In this document: piece by piece, positions 51,297 to 59,134 of the stretch | Layout of the letters: the number at the start of each line of letters is the position of its first letter | Numbering within the stretch: the first letter of the stretch is position 1 | DNA from: Actinomadura livida | Lineage (GTDB): Bacteria > Actinomycetota > Actinomycetes > Streptosporangiales > Streptosporangiaceae | Direction of reading: 5' to 3' | Assembly (NCBI RefSeq): GCF_014648675.1 | Contig: NZ_BMRO01000011.1 | Span: forward strand, 138,239-202,238 | Length of the DNA: 64,000 nucleotides | Position numbers and translations under genes: made by a program | The notes under the pieces: generated by a model | What the model was told of the DNA's origin: nothing | The model's database searches: none | What the model saw: the letters and a program-made list of their open reading frames with translations, nothing else

Positions 51297-52112
51297 GTGG
51301 ACGACTTCCTCGGCGGGCCGGTCCGGCAGAGCAGCTCGGCGTACCGGCTCGTCCTGTACCGGTCGGACCGGGCCGACCACGTCCGCCCTGTCGGAACCGA
51401 CGACGCCTACCGCTTCCTCCTCCCGCTGGAAGGAGAACTGCTCGTGCTCCGCGACGGCGGCCGGGCGCGGCTCCGCCCGGGGACGGGCGGCCTGCTGTCG
51501 CCGGCGGCGCGGGTGCGGGTCGTCCAGCACCGTCCCGCCCGCGCGCTCGTCATGACGATCCCGGCGCACGAGGTGGACGGACGCCTGCACCCCGAGGCGG
51601 CGCTCGCCGCCGACCTCGACCTGTCCGCGGGCCTCGGCCGCGTCGTCGCCGACATGGTCCGCGCCGTCGGCGACGAGCCGCTCCCCGAGCCGCAGTTCGA
51701 CGCCGCCTGCGACCGGATCACCGAGCTGCTGTGCCTCGTCGTCGCGGGCGGGCAGCGGCCGCCCGCGCCCGGCCACCTCGCCCAGGTGGAGGCGGTCGTG
51801 CGCCGCTACGTCCGCGAGCACGCCACCGACCCCGGCCTCACCGGCGCCGCGATGGCGCAGGACCTCGGCTGGTCGCTGCGCCAGATCCAGCTCGCCCTCC
51901 AGCGCGCCGGGACGACCCCCCGCGACCTCATCCGCGAGGAGCGGCTCCGCGTCGTCCGGGACCGGCTGCGCAACCCCCTCGACCGCGACGTCACCATCAC
52001 CGACCTCGCGCACGCGACCGGCTTCTCCTCCGCGAGCGCCCTCAGCCACGCGTTCCGCCGCCGCTACGGCGTCACCCCCCGCGACCTCCGCAGGCTCACC
52101 GCCTCCCGCTGA
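51297..52112 (+). CDS. AraC-family transcriptional regulator
   Basis: 271 residues from GTG 51297 (GGAAGGG six bases upstream). An N-terminal cupin-like ligand domain (FLLPLEGELLVLRDGGRARL) is followed by two helix-turn-helix units at 170-268: GAAMAQDLGWSLRQIQLALQ and ITDLAHATGFSSASALSHAF, then RRRYGVTPRDLRRL. All standard AraC marks are present. The N-terminal type resembles AraC-binding-like domain 2 proteins (NimR/AdpA-like are different). Targets unknown; the next gene, 28 bases on, is a cyclase-like protein. Confidence 0.9.
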   Translation: MDDFLGGPVRQSSSAYRLVLYRSDRADHVRPVGTDDAYRFLLPLEGELLVLRDGGRARLRPGTGGLLSPAARVRVVQHRPARALVMTIPAHEVDGRLHPEAALAADLDLSAGLGRVVADMVRAVGDEPLPEPQFDAACDRITELLCLVVAGGQRPPAPGHLAQVEAVVRRYVREHATDPGLTGAAMAQDLGWSLRQIQLALQRAGTTPRDLIREERLRVVRDRLRNPLDRDVTITDLAHATGFSSASALSHAFRRRYGVTPRDLRRLTASR

Positions 52113-52140
52113 ACGGCGGCGCCCGAGTGTGTCGCATGAC

Positions 52141-52926
52141 ATGGACGCCGTCCCCGTCCCGGCCTTCACTCGTACCGTGGACGCATCCCTCGATCCGGCG
52201 CCGCCCCGCGCCCTCACGGCCTGGTCGGGCCTGAACTGCTCCGTCCTGTTCTGCGACGTCGCCGGTTTCGGCGACCCGTCCCGCGACGACGAGGACCGCC
52301 GCGTCGTCCGCGAGACCACCTACCGCATCCTCCTGACCGCGCTCGAAGCCTCGGGCGTGGACCTCGCCCACACCTACCGCGAGGACCGCGGGGACGGCGC
52401 CCTGGTGATCGTCTCGCCCGCCGTCCCGACCTCGGCCCTCGTCGACCCGCTCGCCGGCCACCTGGCCGTCGCGCTGCGCCGGCACAACCACCGCGCGAGC
52501 GAGGCCGTCCGGATCCAGCTCCGCGCGGCCCTGCACGTCGGCCCCATCACCCCCGACGTCGAGGGGCTCAACGGCCAGGCGATCATCCAGGCCGCCCGCC
52601 TCCTGGAGGCCCCGGCGCTGAAGACCGCCCTCGCCGAAAGGGGCGCCGACCTCGGCTTCATCGTCTCCCCGTTCGTCTACGACGCCTTCGTGGCCCACCT
52701 GCAAGGCCCCGTGGACCGCGCCTCCTTCGAACGGGTGACCGTCGAGGTCAAGGAGACGGCCACCGAGGGATGGATGTACCTGGCCGGCACCGGCCTCCCG
52801 GTTCGCCGGGCCGCCGCGCCGCGCTCGCCCGACCCCGGCCGCTCCCAGGGCTCCACAGTTTTCAGCGCCGACGTCGAGGTCCACGGCGACCTGGTCCTCG
52901 GCAACAAGATCATCAACGAGCGCTGA
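52141..52926 (+). CDS. Class III nucleotide cyclase-like protein with C-terminal GDLVLGNKI tail
   Basis: 261 residues (ATG 52141; GTG 52129 possible). The fold shows SVLFCDVAGFGDPSRDDED, with the first metal Asp, and EDRGDGALVIVSP, with the second, plus RIQLRAALHVGPITPDVEGL, all class III cyclase core elements. Conserved Asn/Arg residues after the second Asp are partly altered. A short hinge is followed by a tail, VFSADVEVHGDLVLGNKIIN, resembling the GDxxGxKI tags on many bacterial conflict proteins. It could be a Pycsar-like or other signal synthase, or an inactive relative. No effector is adjacent, so function is open. Confidence 0.7.
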   Translation: MDAVPVPAFTRTVDASLDPAPPRALTAWSGLNCSVLFCDVAGFGDPSRDDEDRRVVRETTYRILLTALEASGVDLAHTYREDRGDGALVIVSPAVPTSALVDPLAGHLAVALRRHNHRASEAVRIQLRAALHVGPITPDVEGLNGQAIIQAARLLEAPALKTALAERGADLGFIVSPFVYDAFVAHLQGPVDRASFERVTVEVKETATEGWMYLAGTGLPVRRAAAPRSPDPGRSQGSTVFSADVEVHGDLVLGNKIINER

Positions 52927-54112
52927 CGGCGTCCCGCACCGGCGCCGGCGAGCGGGGGAGCGCGATGGTGACGGCCAGGCCGCCGGCCGGGCGGGGGACC
53001 GCCGTGATCGTGCCGTCGTGGGCCTGGACGATCGACTGGACGATGGAGAGGCCGAGGCCGACGCCCTTAGCGGTCACCACGCGGTCGGCGTCGAGGCGGC
53101 GGAAGGGCTCGAAGAGGGCGGGGATCTCGTAGGGCGGGACGACCGGGCCGGAGTTGGCGACGTGGAGGACCACGTCGTCGTTCCGGGCCCGGCAGGAGAT
53201 CTTCACCCAGCCGTCCTCCGTGTTGTGGCGCAGGCCGTTCTCCAGGAGGTTCTGCACGACCCGTTCCAGGAGGAGGGCGTCGCCGGTCGTGACGGCCTCG
53301 GCCGTTTCGGTCTCGATGGTGATGCCGGCGTCCTTCGCCTCCGGGGCGGTCTGGGACGTCACGTGGTCGACGATGTCGGCCAGGTCGACCGGGGCGCGGG
53401 CGGTGATCTCGTGCTCGGAGCGGGCGAGCAGGAGCAGCCCGGTGATGAGGCGCTCGTGGCGGGCGTTGATCTGCAGCAGGGTCTCGCCGAGCCGCCGGAC
53501 GTCCGGCGACGCCGACTCGCGGTGCATCGCCATCTCCACCATGGCGCGGCCCAGGGTGAGCGGGGTGCGCAGCTCGTGGGAGGCGTTGGCGACGAAGCGG
53601 CGCTGGCCGTCGAAGGAGCGGTCGAGGCGTTCGAGCATCGTGTCGAAGGTGTCGGCGAGCTCCTTGACCTCGTCGCGGGGGCCGGTCAGCGCGATCCGCT
53701 CGTGCAGGCCGCGGTCGGCGGCGGGGGAGCCGGCGATGCGGCGGGCGGTGTCGGTGACGCGGTGCAGCGGGGCGAGGATCCGGCCGGCGATGAGCCAGCC
53801 GAAGCCCACGGCGGCCGCCCCGACGGCCAGCAGCGCGATCGAGCCCTGGGTGAGCAGGGAGGAGATGGCCGCATCGTGCAGTTCGCCGCGCTCCTTCTCG
53901 AACAGGCGCCTGGTCTCGTCGGCGATCCGGGCGCTGTCCCGGGGTGCCTGCGCGGCCGGGCCCGGGCCGGTGTGGGTGGCGAGGAACTTGGTGTTGCCGC
54001 GGGAGAGCTGCTGCTCGAACAGGACATAGGTGACGCCGAGGAGCAGCACGCCCGCGACGAGGAACAGCAGGCCGTAGGTGAGGGTGAGCCGGGCGTGGAG
54101 CGACAGCCTCAT
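52913..54112 (-). CDS. Two-component sensor histidine kinase
   Basis: 399 residues. Two membrane helices (9-34 and about 88-110) bracket a short periplasmic loop. A HAMP domain follows, then the dimerisation box VANASHELRTPLTLGRAMVE with the phospho-His. The ATPase has NLLENGLRHN (N box), LFEPFRRLDADR (F) and GVGLGLSIVQSIVQAHDG (G2). Its start overlaps the response regulator's stop (ATGA). With the adjacent exporter genes it probably controls envelope stress or drug export; the signal is unknown. Its 3' end overlaps the cyclase-like gene by 14 bases. Confidence 0.92.
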   Translation of the reverse strand: MRLSLHARLTLTYGLLFLVAGVLLLGVTYVLFEQQLSRGNTKFLATHTGPGPAAQAPRDSARIADETRRLFEKERGELHDAAISSLLTQGSIALLAVGAAAVGFGWLIAGRILAPLHRVTDTARRIAGSPAADRGLHERIALTGPRDEVKELADTFDTMLERLDRSFDGQRRFVANASHELRTPLTLGRAMVEMAMHRESASPDVRRLGETLLQINARHERLITGLLLLARSEHEITARAPVDLADIVDHVTSQTAPEAKDAGITIETETAEAVTTGDALLLERVVQNLLENGLRHNTEDGWVKISCRARNDDVVLHVANSGPVVPPYEIPALFEPFRRLDADRVVTAKGVGLGLSIVQSIVQAHDGTITAVPRPAGGLAVTIALPRSPAPVRDAVSAR

Positions 54113-54765
54113 GGGATCCGGTACCCCGCCCCCTTGACGGTCTCGACGACGGGCGGGTCGGCGAGCTTGCGGCGCAGTTTCAGGACGGTGAGGCGGACGG
54201 CCCCGGTGAACGGGTCGGCGTGCTCGTCCCACACCTTCTCCAGCAGCTGCTCGGCCGACACGACGGCGCCGTCGGCGCGGAGCAGCTCGGTGAGGACGGC
54301 GAACTCCTTCCTGGCGAGGGGGACGTAGCGCCCGTCCCGGAACACCTCGCGGCGCGCCGGGTCGAGGGTGATGCCGGCGCGGTGCAGCGTCGGCGGCGCG
54401 GCCGGGCGGCAGCGGCGGCCGAGGGCGTGGACGCGGGCGGCCAGCTCGGCGAACGCGAACGGCTTGGTGAGGTAGTCGTCGGCGCCGAGCCCGAGGCCGG
54501 CGACGCGGTCGGTGATCTCGGCGGCGGCGGTCAGCATCAGGACGCGCGCCGCGGTCCCGCCCCGCACGACCTCCCGGCAGACGTCGTCGCCGTGCACGAG
54601 GGGAAGATCGCGGTCCAGGACGACCACGTCGTAGTCGTGCACGCCGACGCGTTCCAGCGCGGCGGCCCCGTCGTAGGCGAGATCGACCGCGTGCGCGTCG
54701 CCGCGCAGCCATTCGGCGATCGCGTCGGCGAGCAGCCGTTCGTCCTCCGCCACCAGCACCCGCAT
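54109..54765 (-). CDS. OmpR/PhoB-type response regulator
   Basis: 218 residues. Receiver domain 1-118: MRVLVAEDERLLADAIAEWL, phospho-Asp in VVLDRDLPLVHGDDV, Thr in LMLTAAAE and KPF Lys. DNA-binding winged helix 125-218: TLHRAGITLDPARREVFRDG, LARKEFAVLTELLRADG and VRLTVLKLRRKLADPPVVETVKG. Coupled to the sensor kinase. The divergent region to the lipoprotein gene (54766-54930) may hold its binding site; the exporter operon is the likely target. Confidence 0.93.
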   Translation of the reverse strand: MRVLVAEDERLLADAIAEWLRGDAHAVDLAYDGAAALERVGVHDYDVVVLDRDLPLVHGDDVCREVVRGGTAARVLMLTAAAEITDRVAGLGLGADDYLTKPFAFAELAARVHALGRRCRPAAPPTLHRAGITLDPARREVFRDGRYVPLARKEFAVLTELLRADGAVVSAEQLLEKVWDEHADPFTGAVRLTVLKLRRKLADPPVVETVKGAGYRIP

Positions 54766-54930
54766 GAGGCTCCCTCCGCCTTCTCCCGCCGCGAGTGTGC
54801 CGGAGGCGCTGTTTCGTTTCCGTTAGTGATCGGCGCCGGGACGCGGAAACGCGGGGGAAACGCCGGACCGGGTTGCATCGCTGCCCACCGGGCCGGAACC
54901 GCTCCGGCCGGGGAGACGAGGGAAGGGCAC

Positions 54931-55446
54931 ATGCGACTTCGGATACTGGCGGTCCTGCCGCTCGCGCTGGCGCTGACGCTGACCGGATGCTCGGAGGACG
55001 ACGGCGGCTCGGGCGTCGCCTCGGCGGGCGGCGCGGAGCAGGGGGCCGCGGCGGGCGGCGAGAAGCTCGGCAGGGAAGAGATGGGCGTGAAGTTCGCCCA
55101 GTGCATGCGCGACCACGGCGTCGACATGGAGGACCCGAAGCCCGGCGGCCGCGTCCAGTTCAAGGTCAAGGGCGGCGAGGGCGAGCGAGCGAAGATGGAC
55201 AAGGCCATGGAGGCGTGCCGCGAGTACAGCCCGCAGGCGAACGCCTCGGGGCCGCCGGACCCGCAGCAGCAGGAGCGCGCCCGCGAGTTCGCCGAGTGCA
55301 TGCGCCAGAACGGGGTGGAGGACTTCCCGGACCCCGACCCGAACGAGCCGGGCATCCGGATCCAGCGGAAGAAGGGCGATGACGACGCCACCTTCGAACG
55401 GGCGCGGCAGGCGTGCGAGAAGGTGCTGCAGGGCGGCGGGAAGTGA
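54931..55446 (+). CDS. Lipoprotein with two CMR repeats, exporter-associated
   Basis: 171 residues. Signal peptide with lipobox (LALTLTGCS, Cys near residue 19). The mature part has two related units, FAQCMRDHGVDMEDPKPGG and FAECMRQNGVEDFPDPDPNE, each followed by a charged segment. The repeated CMRxxGV motif is typical of small lipoproteins next to MacB-type exporters in actinobacteria. Role is unknown; a surface partner for the exporter is likely. The stop overlaps the next start (TGATG). Confidence 0.85.
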   Translation: MRLRILAVLPLALALTLTGCSEDDGGSGVASAGGAEQGAAAGGEKLGREEMGVKFAQCMRDHGVDMEDPKPGGRVQFKVKGGEGERAKMDKAMEACREYSPQANASGPPDPQQQERAREFAECMRQNGVEDFPDPDPNEPGIRIQRKKGDDDATFERARQACEKVLQGGGK

Positions 55447-56576
55447 TGGGGGAGACCACCGCCGAGCGCGCTCCGGACAGGGAGGAGGAGCACCCGCCGC
55501 GCCGCCGCCGGGGCCGGCCGCGGCTGAAGATCGCCCTCGCCGCCGGCGCCCTGGCCGCGGCCGGCGGGACCGCCGCGGCCGCGGCGCTCGGCACCGGCGG
55601 GGACTCCGGCGCGGCGGCCGCGGCCGCGCTTCCGCCGGCCACCGCGAAGGTGACCGAGCAGACGCTCAGGGACACGCTCAGCGAGGAGGGGCGGCTCGGC
55701 TACGGCCCGGTGCACGTCGCGACGAGCCAGGCGAAGGGCGTGCTGACCAGCCTTCCCGACAGCGGCGACGAGATCACCCGGGGGGAGGAGCTGTACGAGG
55801 TCGACAACGACCCGGTCGTGCTGCTGTACGGGTCCAAGCCCTCCTACCGTCCGCTGGCGGTCGGCGCCGAGGGCTCCGACGTCAAGCGGTTCGAGGCGAA
55901 CCTCAGCGCGCTCGGCTACGGCGGTTTCACCGTCGACGCCGAGTACACCGACGCCACGGCCGCCGCCGTCCGGGAATGGCAGGACGACCTCGGGGTGGCG
56001 GAGACCGGGATCGTGGAGCTCGGGCGCGTCGCGTACGCGTCCGGGGCCGTGCGGATCGACGGCGTCCAGGCGAACCCGGGCGAGCCCGCGGCACCCGGCA
56101 AGAAGGTGCTGTCCTACACCGGCACCGCCAAGGCCGTGACCGTCGAGCTGGACACCGCCGACCAGCGGATGGCGAAGAAGGGCGCGGCCGTCGAGGTGAC
56201 GCTCCCGGAGAACGAGGAGGTCACCGCGAAGATCGACGAGGTCACGACGGTGATCGACCCGGGCGAGCAGGGCGAGGAGCCGACGACCCGGGTGGAGGTG
56301 ACCATCTGGCTCGACTCCGGGAAGGCGAAGAAGGCCGCCGCCGCGTACGCCCTGGCCTCCGTCGACGTCACCTTCACCGCCGGGGAGCGCGAGAACGTGC
56401 TGACCGTGCCGGTCTCCGCGCTGGTCGCGCTCAGCGAGGGCGGCTTCGGTGTAGAGGTCGTCAAGGGCTCCACCTCGTCCTATGTCCCGGTGGAGGCCGG
56501 CCTGTTCGCGGACGGGAAGGTCGAGGTCTCCGGCCCGGGGATCGCGGCGGGCACGGTCGTGGGGGTGCCGAAATGA
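55446..56576 (+). CDS. Peptidoglycan-binding-like / membrane fusion (efflux) adaptor protein
   Basis: 376 residues. A cytoplasmic basic N-terminus (PPRRRRGRPR) is followed by one membrane anchor. A mid-region, VGAEGSDVKRFEANLSALG with AVREWQDDLGV, is a PG-binding-1-like repeat. Barrel- and lipoyl-like sections (AVTVELDTADQRMAKKGA and ENVLTVPVSALVAL) are typical of actinobacterial HlyD-type adaptors. It sits between the lipoprotein and ATPase genes with overlapping stops, forming a tripartite exporter operon. Confidence 0.85.
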   Translation: MGETTAERAPDREEEHPPRRRRGRPRLKIALAAGALAAAGGTAAAAALGTGGDSGAAAAAALPPATAKVTEQTLRDTLSEEGRLGYGPVHVATSQAKGVLTSLPDSGDEITRGEELYEVDNDPVVLLYGSKPSYRPLAVGAEGSDVKRFEANLSALGYGGFTVDAEYTDATAAAVREWQDDLGVAETGIVELGRVAYASGAVRIDGVQANPGEPAAPGKKVLSYTGTAKAVTVELDTADQRMAKKGAAVEVTLPENEEVTAKIDEVTTVIDPGEQGEEPTTRVEVTIWLDSGKAKKAAAAYALASVDVTFTAGERENVLTVPVSALVALSEGGFGVEVVKGSTSSYVPVEAGLFADGKVEVSGPGIAAGTVVGVPK

Positions 56577-57262
56577 TCGAGCTGCGGGACGTGACCAAGC
56601 GCTACCCCGGCGGCGTCCGCGCCCTGGACGGCGTGTCGCTGCGCGTCGCCGCCGGGGAGCTGGTCGCGATCGCCGGGCCGTCCGGCTCGGGGAAGTCGAC
56701 GATGCTGCACGTCCTCGGCACGCTCGACCGGCCCACCTCGGGCGGCGTCCGCATCGCCGGGCACGACGTGGGACGGCTGCCGGACGCGAAGCTGTCGGCG
56801 CTCCGGGCGGCCGCGATCGGCTTCGTCTTCCAGCACTTCCACCTTGCGGCGGGCACCCGGGCGATCGACAACGTCGCGGACGGCCTGCTGTACACCGGGC
56901 TCCGCGCGGCGGTGCGGCGCCGGCGGGCGGCGGCGGCGCTGGAGCGCGTCGGCCTCGGCCACCGGCTGGACCATGAGCCGCACGAGCTGTCCGGCGGCGA
57001 GCGGCAGCGCGTCGCGATCGCGCGGGCGGTGGCGGGCGAGCCCGCGCTTCTCCTCGCCGACGAGCCGACCGGCGCGCTCGACTCGGCGTCGGGAGGCGGG
57101 GTGATGGCGCTCCTCCGCGAGCTGCACGCCGCCGGGACCACGGTCGTGATCATCACGCACGACCGGGAGATCGCCGCGGGCCTGCCCCGCCGGGTCCGGA
57201 TGCGCGACGGCCGCATCGTCGGCGACTCGGCGGCCGCCGCGCTCGCGGAGGCGGGCCGATGA
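56573..57262 (+). CDS. MacB-type ABC transporter ATP-binding protein
   Basis: 229 residues. Walker A AGPSGSGKSTMLHVLGT (near 37-53), Q loop FVFQHFHLAAGTRAI, signature HELSGGERQRVAIARAVA, Walker B ALLLADEPTGALDSASG and switch VIIITHD. The Q-loop FQHFHL is usual in LolD/MacB types. The ATG overlaps the adaptor stop by 4 bases. It powers the permease encoded next. Confidence 0.95.
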   Translation: MIELRDVTKRYPGGVRALDGVSLRVAAGELVAIAGPSGSGKSTMLHVLGTLDRPTSGGVRIAGHDVGRLPDAKLSALRAAAIGFVFQHFHLAAGTRAIDNVADGLLYTGLRAAVRRRRAAAALERVGLGHRLDHEPHELSGGERQRVAIARAVAGEPALLLADEPTGALDSASGGGVMALLRELHAAGTTVVIITHDREIAAGLPRRVRMRDGRIVGDSAAAALAEAGR

Positions 57263-58476
57263 CCGCCCCCGTGTTGCGGCCCGCGCTCCGGCCCGCGCGG
57301 ATGTGGCCGGGAGACGTGCTCCGGGTGGGCGCGGTGGGCCTGCGCACCCGCCCGATGCGGGCGTTCCTGTCGGCGCTCGGCATCGCGATCGGGATCGCGG
57401 CGATGGTCGCGGTCGTCGGCGTGTCGTCGTCCTCCCGCGCCGACCTCGACCGGACGCTCGCCGCGCTCGGCACGAACCTCCTGACGGTCTCGCCCGGCAG
57501 CACGCTGACCGGGGAGAAGGCGCAGCTGCCGCTCGAATCGGAGGCGATGGTGGCGCGGATCGCGCCGGTCCGGGAGGTGTCGGCGATCGGCCTGCTGGAC
57601 GAGGCGAAGGTCTACCGGACGGACCGCGTGCCGGAGACCGAGACGAAGGGCATCGCCGCCTACGCGGCGCGCACCGACCTCCGGGCCGCCACGGGGGCCG
57701 AGCTCGCGGGCGGCGCCTGGCTGAACCCCGCGACGGGCGCGTACCCGGCGGTCGTGCTCGGCGCGACCGCCGCGGAGCGGCTCGGGATCGGCCGTCCGGA
57801 CCCGGACGTGCAGATCCTCGTCGGGGGCCGCAGGTTCACCGTCATCGGCATCCTGGCCCCGGCGCCGCTGGCCCCCGAGCTGGACACGGCCGCGCTGGTC
57901 GGCTGGCCCGCGGCCGAGTCCGCGCTGGGCTTCGACGGGCACCCGACGACGATCTACACCCGCTCGCGGGAGGCGAGCGTCGAGGACGTCCGGGACGTGC
58001 TGGGCCCGACCGCGAACCCGCAGGCGCCGAACGAGGTGGACGTGTCGCGCCCGTCGGACGCGCTGGCCGCCAAGCAGGCCGCGGGCGAGGCGTTCACCGG
58101 GCTGCTGCTCGGCCTCGGCGCGGTCGCGCTGCTCGTCGGCGGCGTCGGGGTGGCCAACACGATGGTCATCTCGGTCCTGGAGCGCCGCTCGGAGATCGGC
58201 CTGCGCCGTTCCCTGGGCGCGACCCGCGGCCAGATCCGCACGCAGTTCCTCGCCGAGTCGCTGCTGCTGTCGGCGCTGGGCGGCGCGGCCGGCGCGCTCA
58301 CCGGCGTGCTCATCACCGCCGCGTACGCCCTCTGCCAGGGCTGGCCGTCGGTCGTCCCGGCGTGGGCGGTGGCGGGCGGCGTCGCGGCCACCCTGGTCAT
58401 CGGCGCGGTCGCCGGGCTGTACCCGGCAGTGCGGGCGTCCCGCCTCAGCCCGACCGAGGCGCTCGCCGCCGCCTGA
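57259..58476 (+). CDS. MacB-type ABC transporter permease
   Basis: 405 residues. One N-terminal helix (FLSALGIAIGIAAMVAVVGV) is followed by a large extracytoplasmic domain. Three C-terminal helices come next: LLLGLGAVALLVGGVGVANT, LLLSALGGAAGALTGVLI and VAATLVIGAVAGLYP, together with the FtsX signature ERRSEIGLRRSLGATRGQI and the terminal RLSPTEALA. It overlaps the ATPase gene by 4 bases. The operon likely exports peptides, antibiotics or lipid-like compounds. Confidence 0.94.
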   Translation: MTAPVLRPALRPARMWPGDVLRVGAVGLRTRPMRAFLSALGIAIGIAAMVAVVGVSSSSRADLDRTLAALGTNLLTVSPGSTLTGEKAQLPLESEAMVARIAPVREVSAIGLLDEAKVYRTDRVPETETKGIAAYAARTDLRAATGAELAGGAWLNPATGAYPAVVLGATAAERLGIGRPDPDVQILVGGRRFTVIGILAPAPLAPELDTAALVGWPAAESALGFDGHPTTIYTRSREASVEDVRDVLGPTANPQAPNEVDVSRPSDALAAKQAAGEAFTGLLLGLGAVALLVGGVGVANTMVISVLERRSEIGLRRSLGATRGQIRTQFLAESLLLSALGGAAGALTGVLITAAYALCQGWPSVVPAWAVAGGVAATLVIGAVAGLYPAVRASRLSPTEALAAA

Positions 58477-58491
58477 TCCCGGTGCCGGCGC

Positions 58492-59103
58492 ATGACGGCC
58501 CCGGAACCGGTGAGGTTCCGGGGCATGGACGAAGGGGAACCGGAAGACCCCGTCACGCTCGTGCTCACGTGGGACGTCAGGCCCGGCCGGGAACGCGACT
58601 TCGAGGAGCGCGCGGAGCGGCTGCACCGCGCCGCGGTCCGGTTCCCCGGGCACCTGGGCGCGGTGTGGCTGCGCGCCGAGGGGGCGCGGAACCGGTACTA
58701 CACCGTCGTCAACTTCGCCGGCCAGGAGCGGCTCGACCGGTGGCTGGAGTCCGCCGAGCGCGCGGAGACGATCGACCGCATCCGCGAGGTCGCCGACGAG
58801 CACCGGCAGGACACCACCGGGATGGAGACGTGGTTCAGCCTGCCCGGGGAGTCGGTTCCGGCGCCGTCGAAGCTCAAGATGATCGCCGTGACGTTCTGCG
58901 CGGTGTATCCGCTCAGCCTCCTGCTGAACACGTTCGTCACCCCGCTGACGAGGTCGTGGCCGCCGCCGCTGCAGGCGCTGACGTTCCCGCTCCTGGTGAT
59001 CCCGCTGCTCACCGTGTTCGTCATGCCGGCGCTGAGCAGGCTGCTGAGGCGCTGGCTGTACCCGTCCGGGCGGACCCACCGGCCCGCGCGGCCGGGCCGG
59101 TGA
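58492..59103 (+). CDS. Antibiotic biosynthesis monooxygenase-domain membrane protein
   Basis: 203 residues. The first 105 form an ABM-like ferredoxin fold: VTLVLTWDVRPGRERDFEER, AERLHRAAVRFPGHLGAVWL, and NRYYTVVNFAGQERLDRW. The C-terminal half has two membrane helices (TFCAVYPLSLLLNTFV and LTFPLLVIPLLTVFVMPAL) and a basic tail. This is the known two-part architecture of membrane-anchored ABM proteins. Substrate unknown. Start 58492 lies 15 bases after the permease stop. Confidence 0.85.
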   Translation: MTAPEPVRFRGMDEGEPEDPVTLVLTWDVRPGRERDFEERAERLHRAAVRFPGHLGAVWLRAEGARNRYYTVVNFAGQERLDRWLESAERAETIDRIREVADEHRQDTTGMETWFSLPGESVPAPSKLKMIAVTFCAVYPLSLLLNTFVTPLTRSWPPPLQALTFPLLVIPLLTVFVMPALSRLLRRWLYPSGRTHRPARPGR

Positions 59104-59134
59104 CGTCCGCCCCGGCGGTCAGGCGAGCAGGCGG

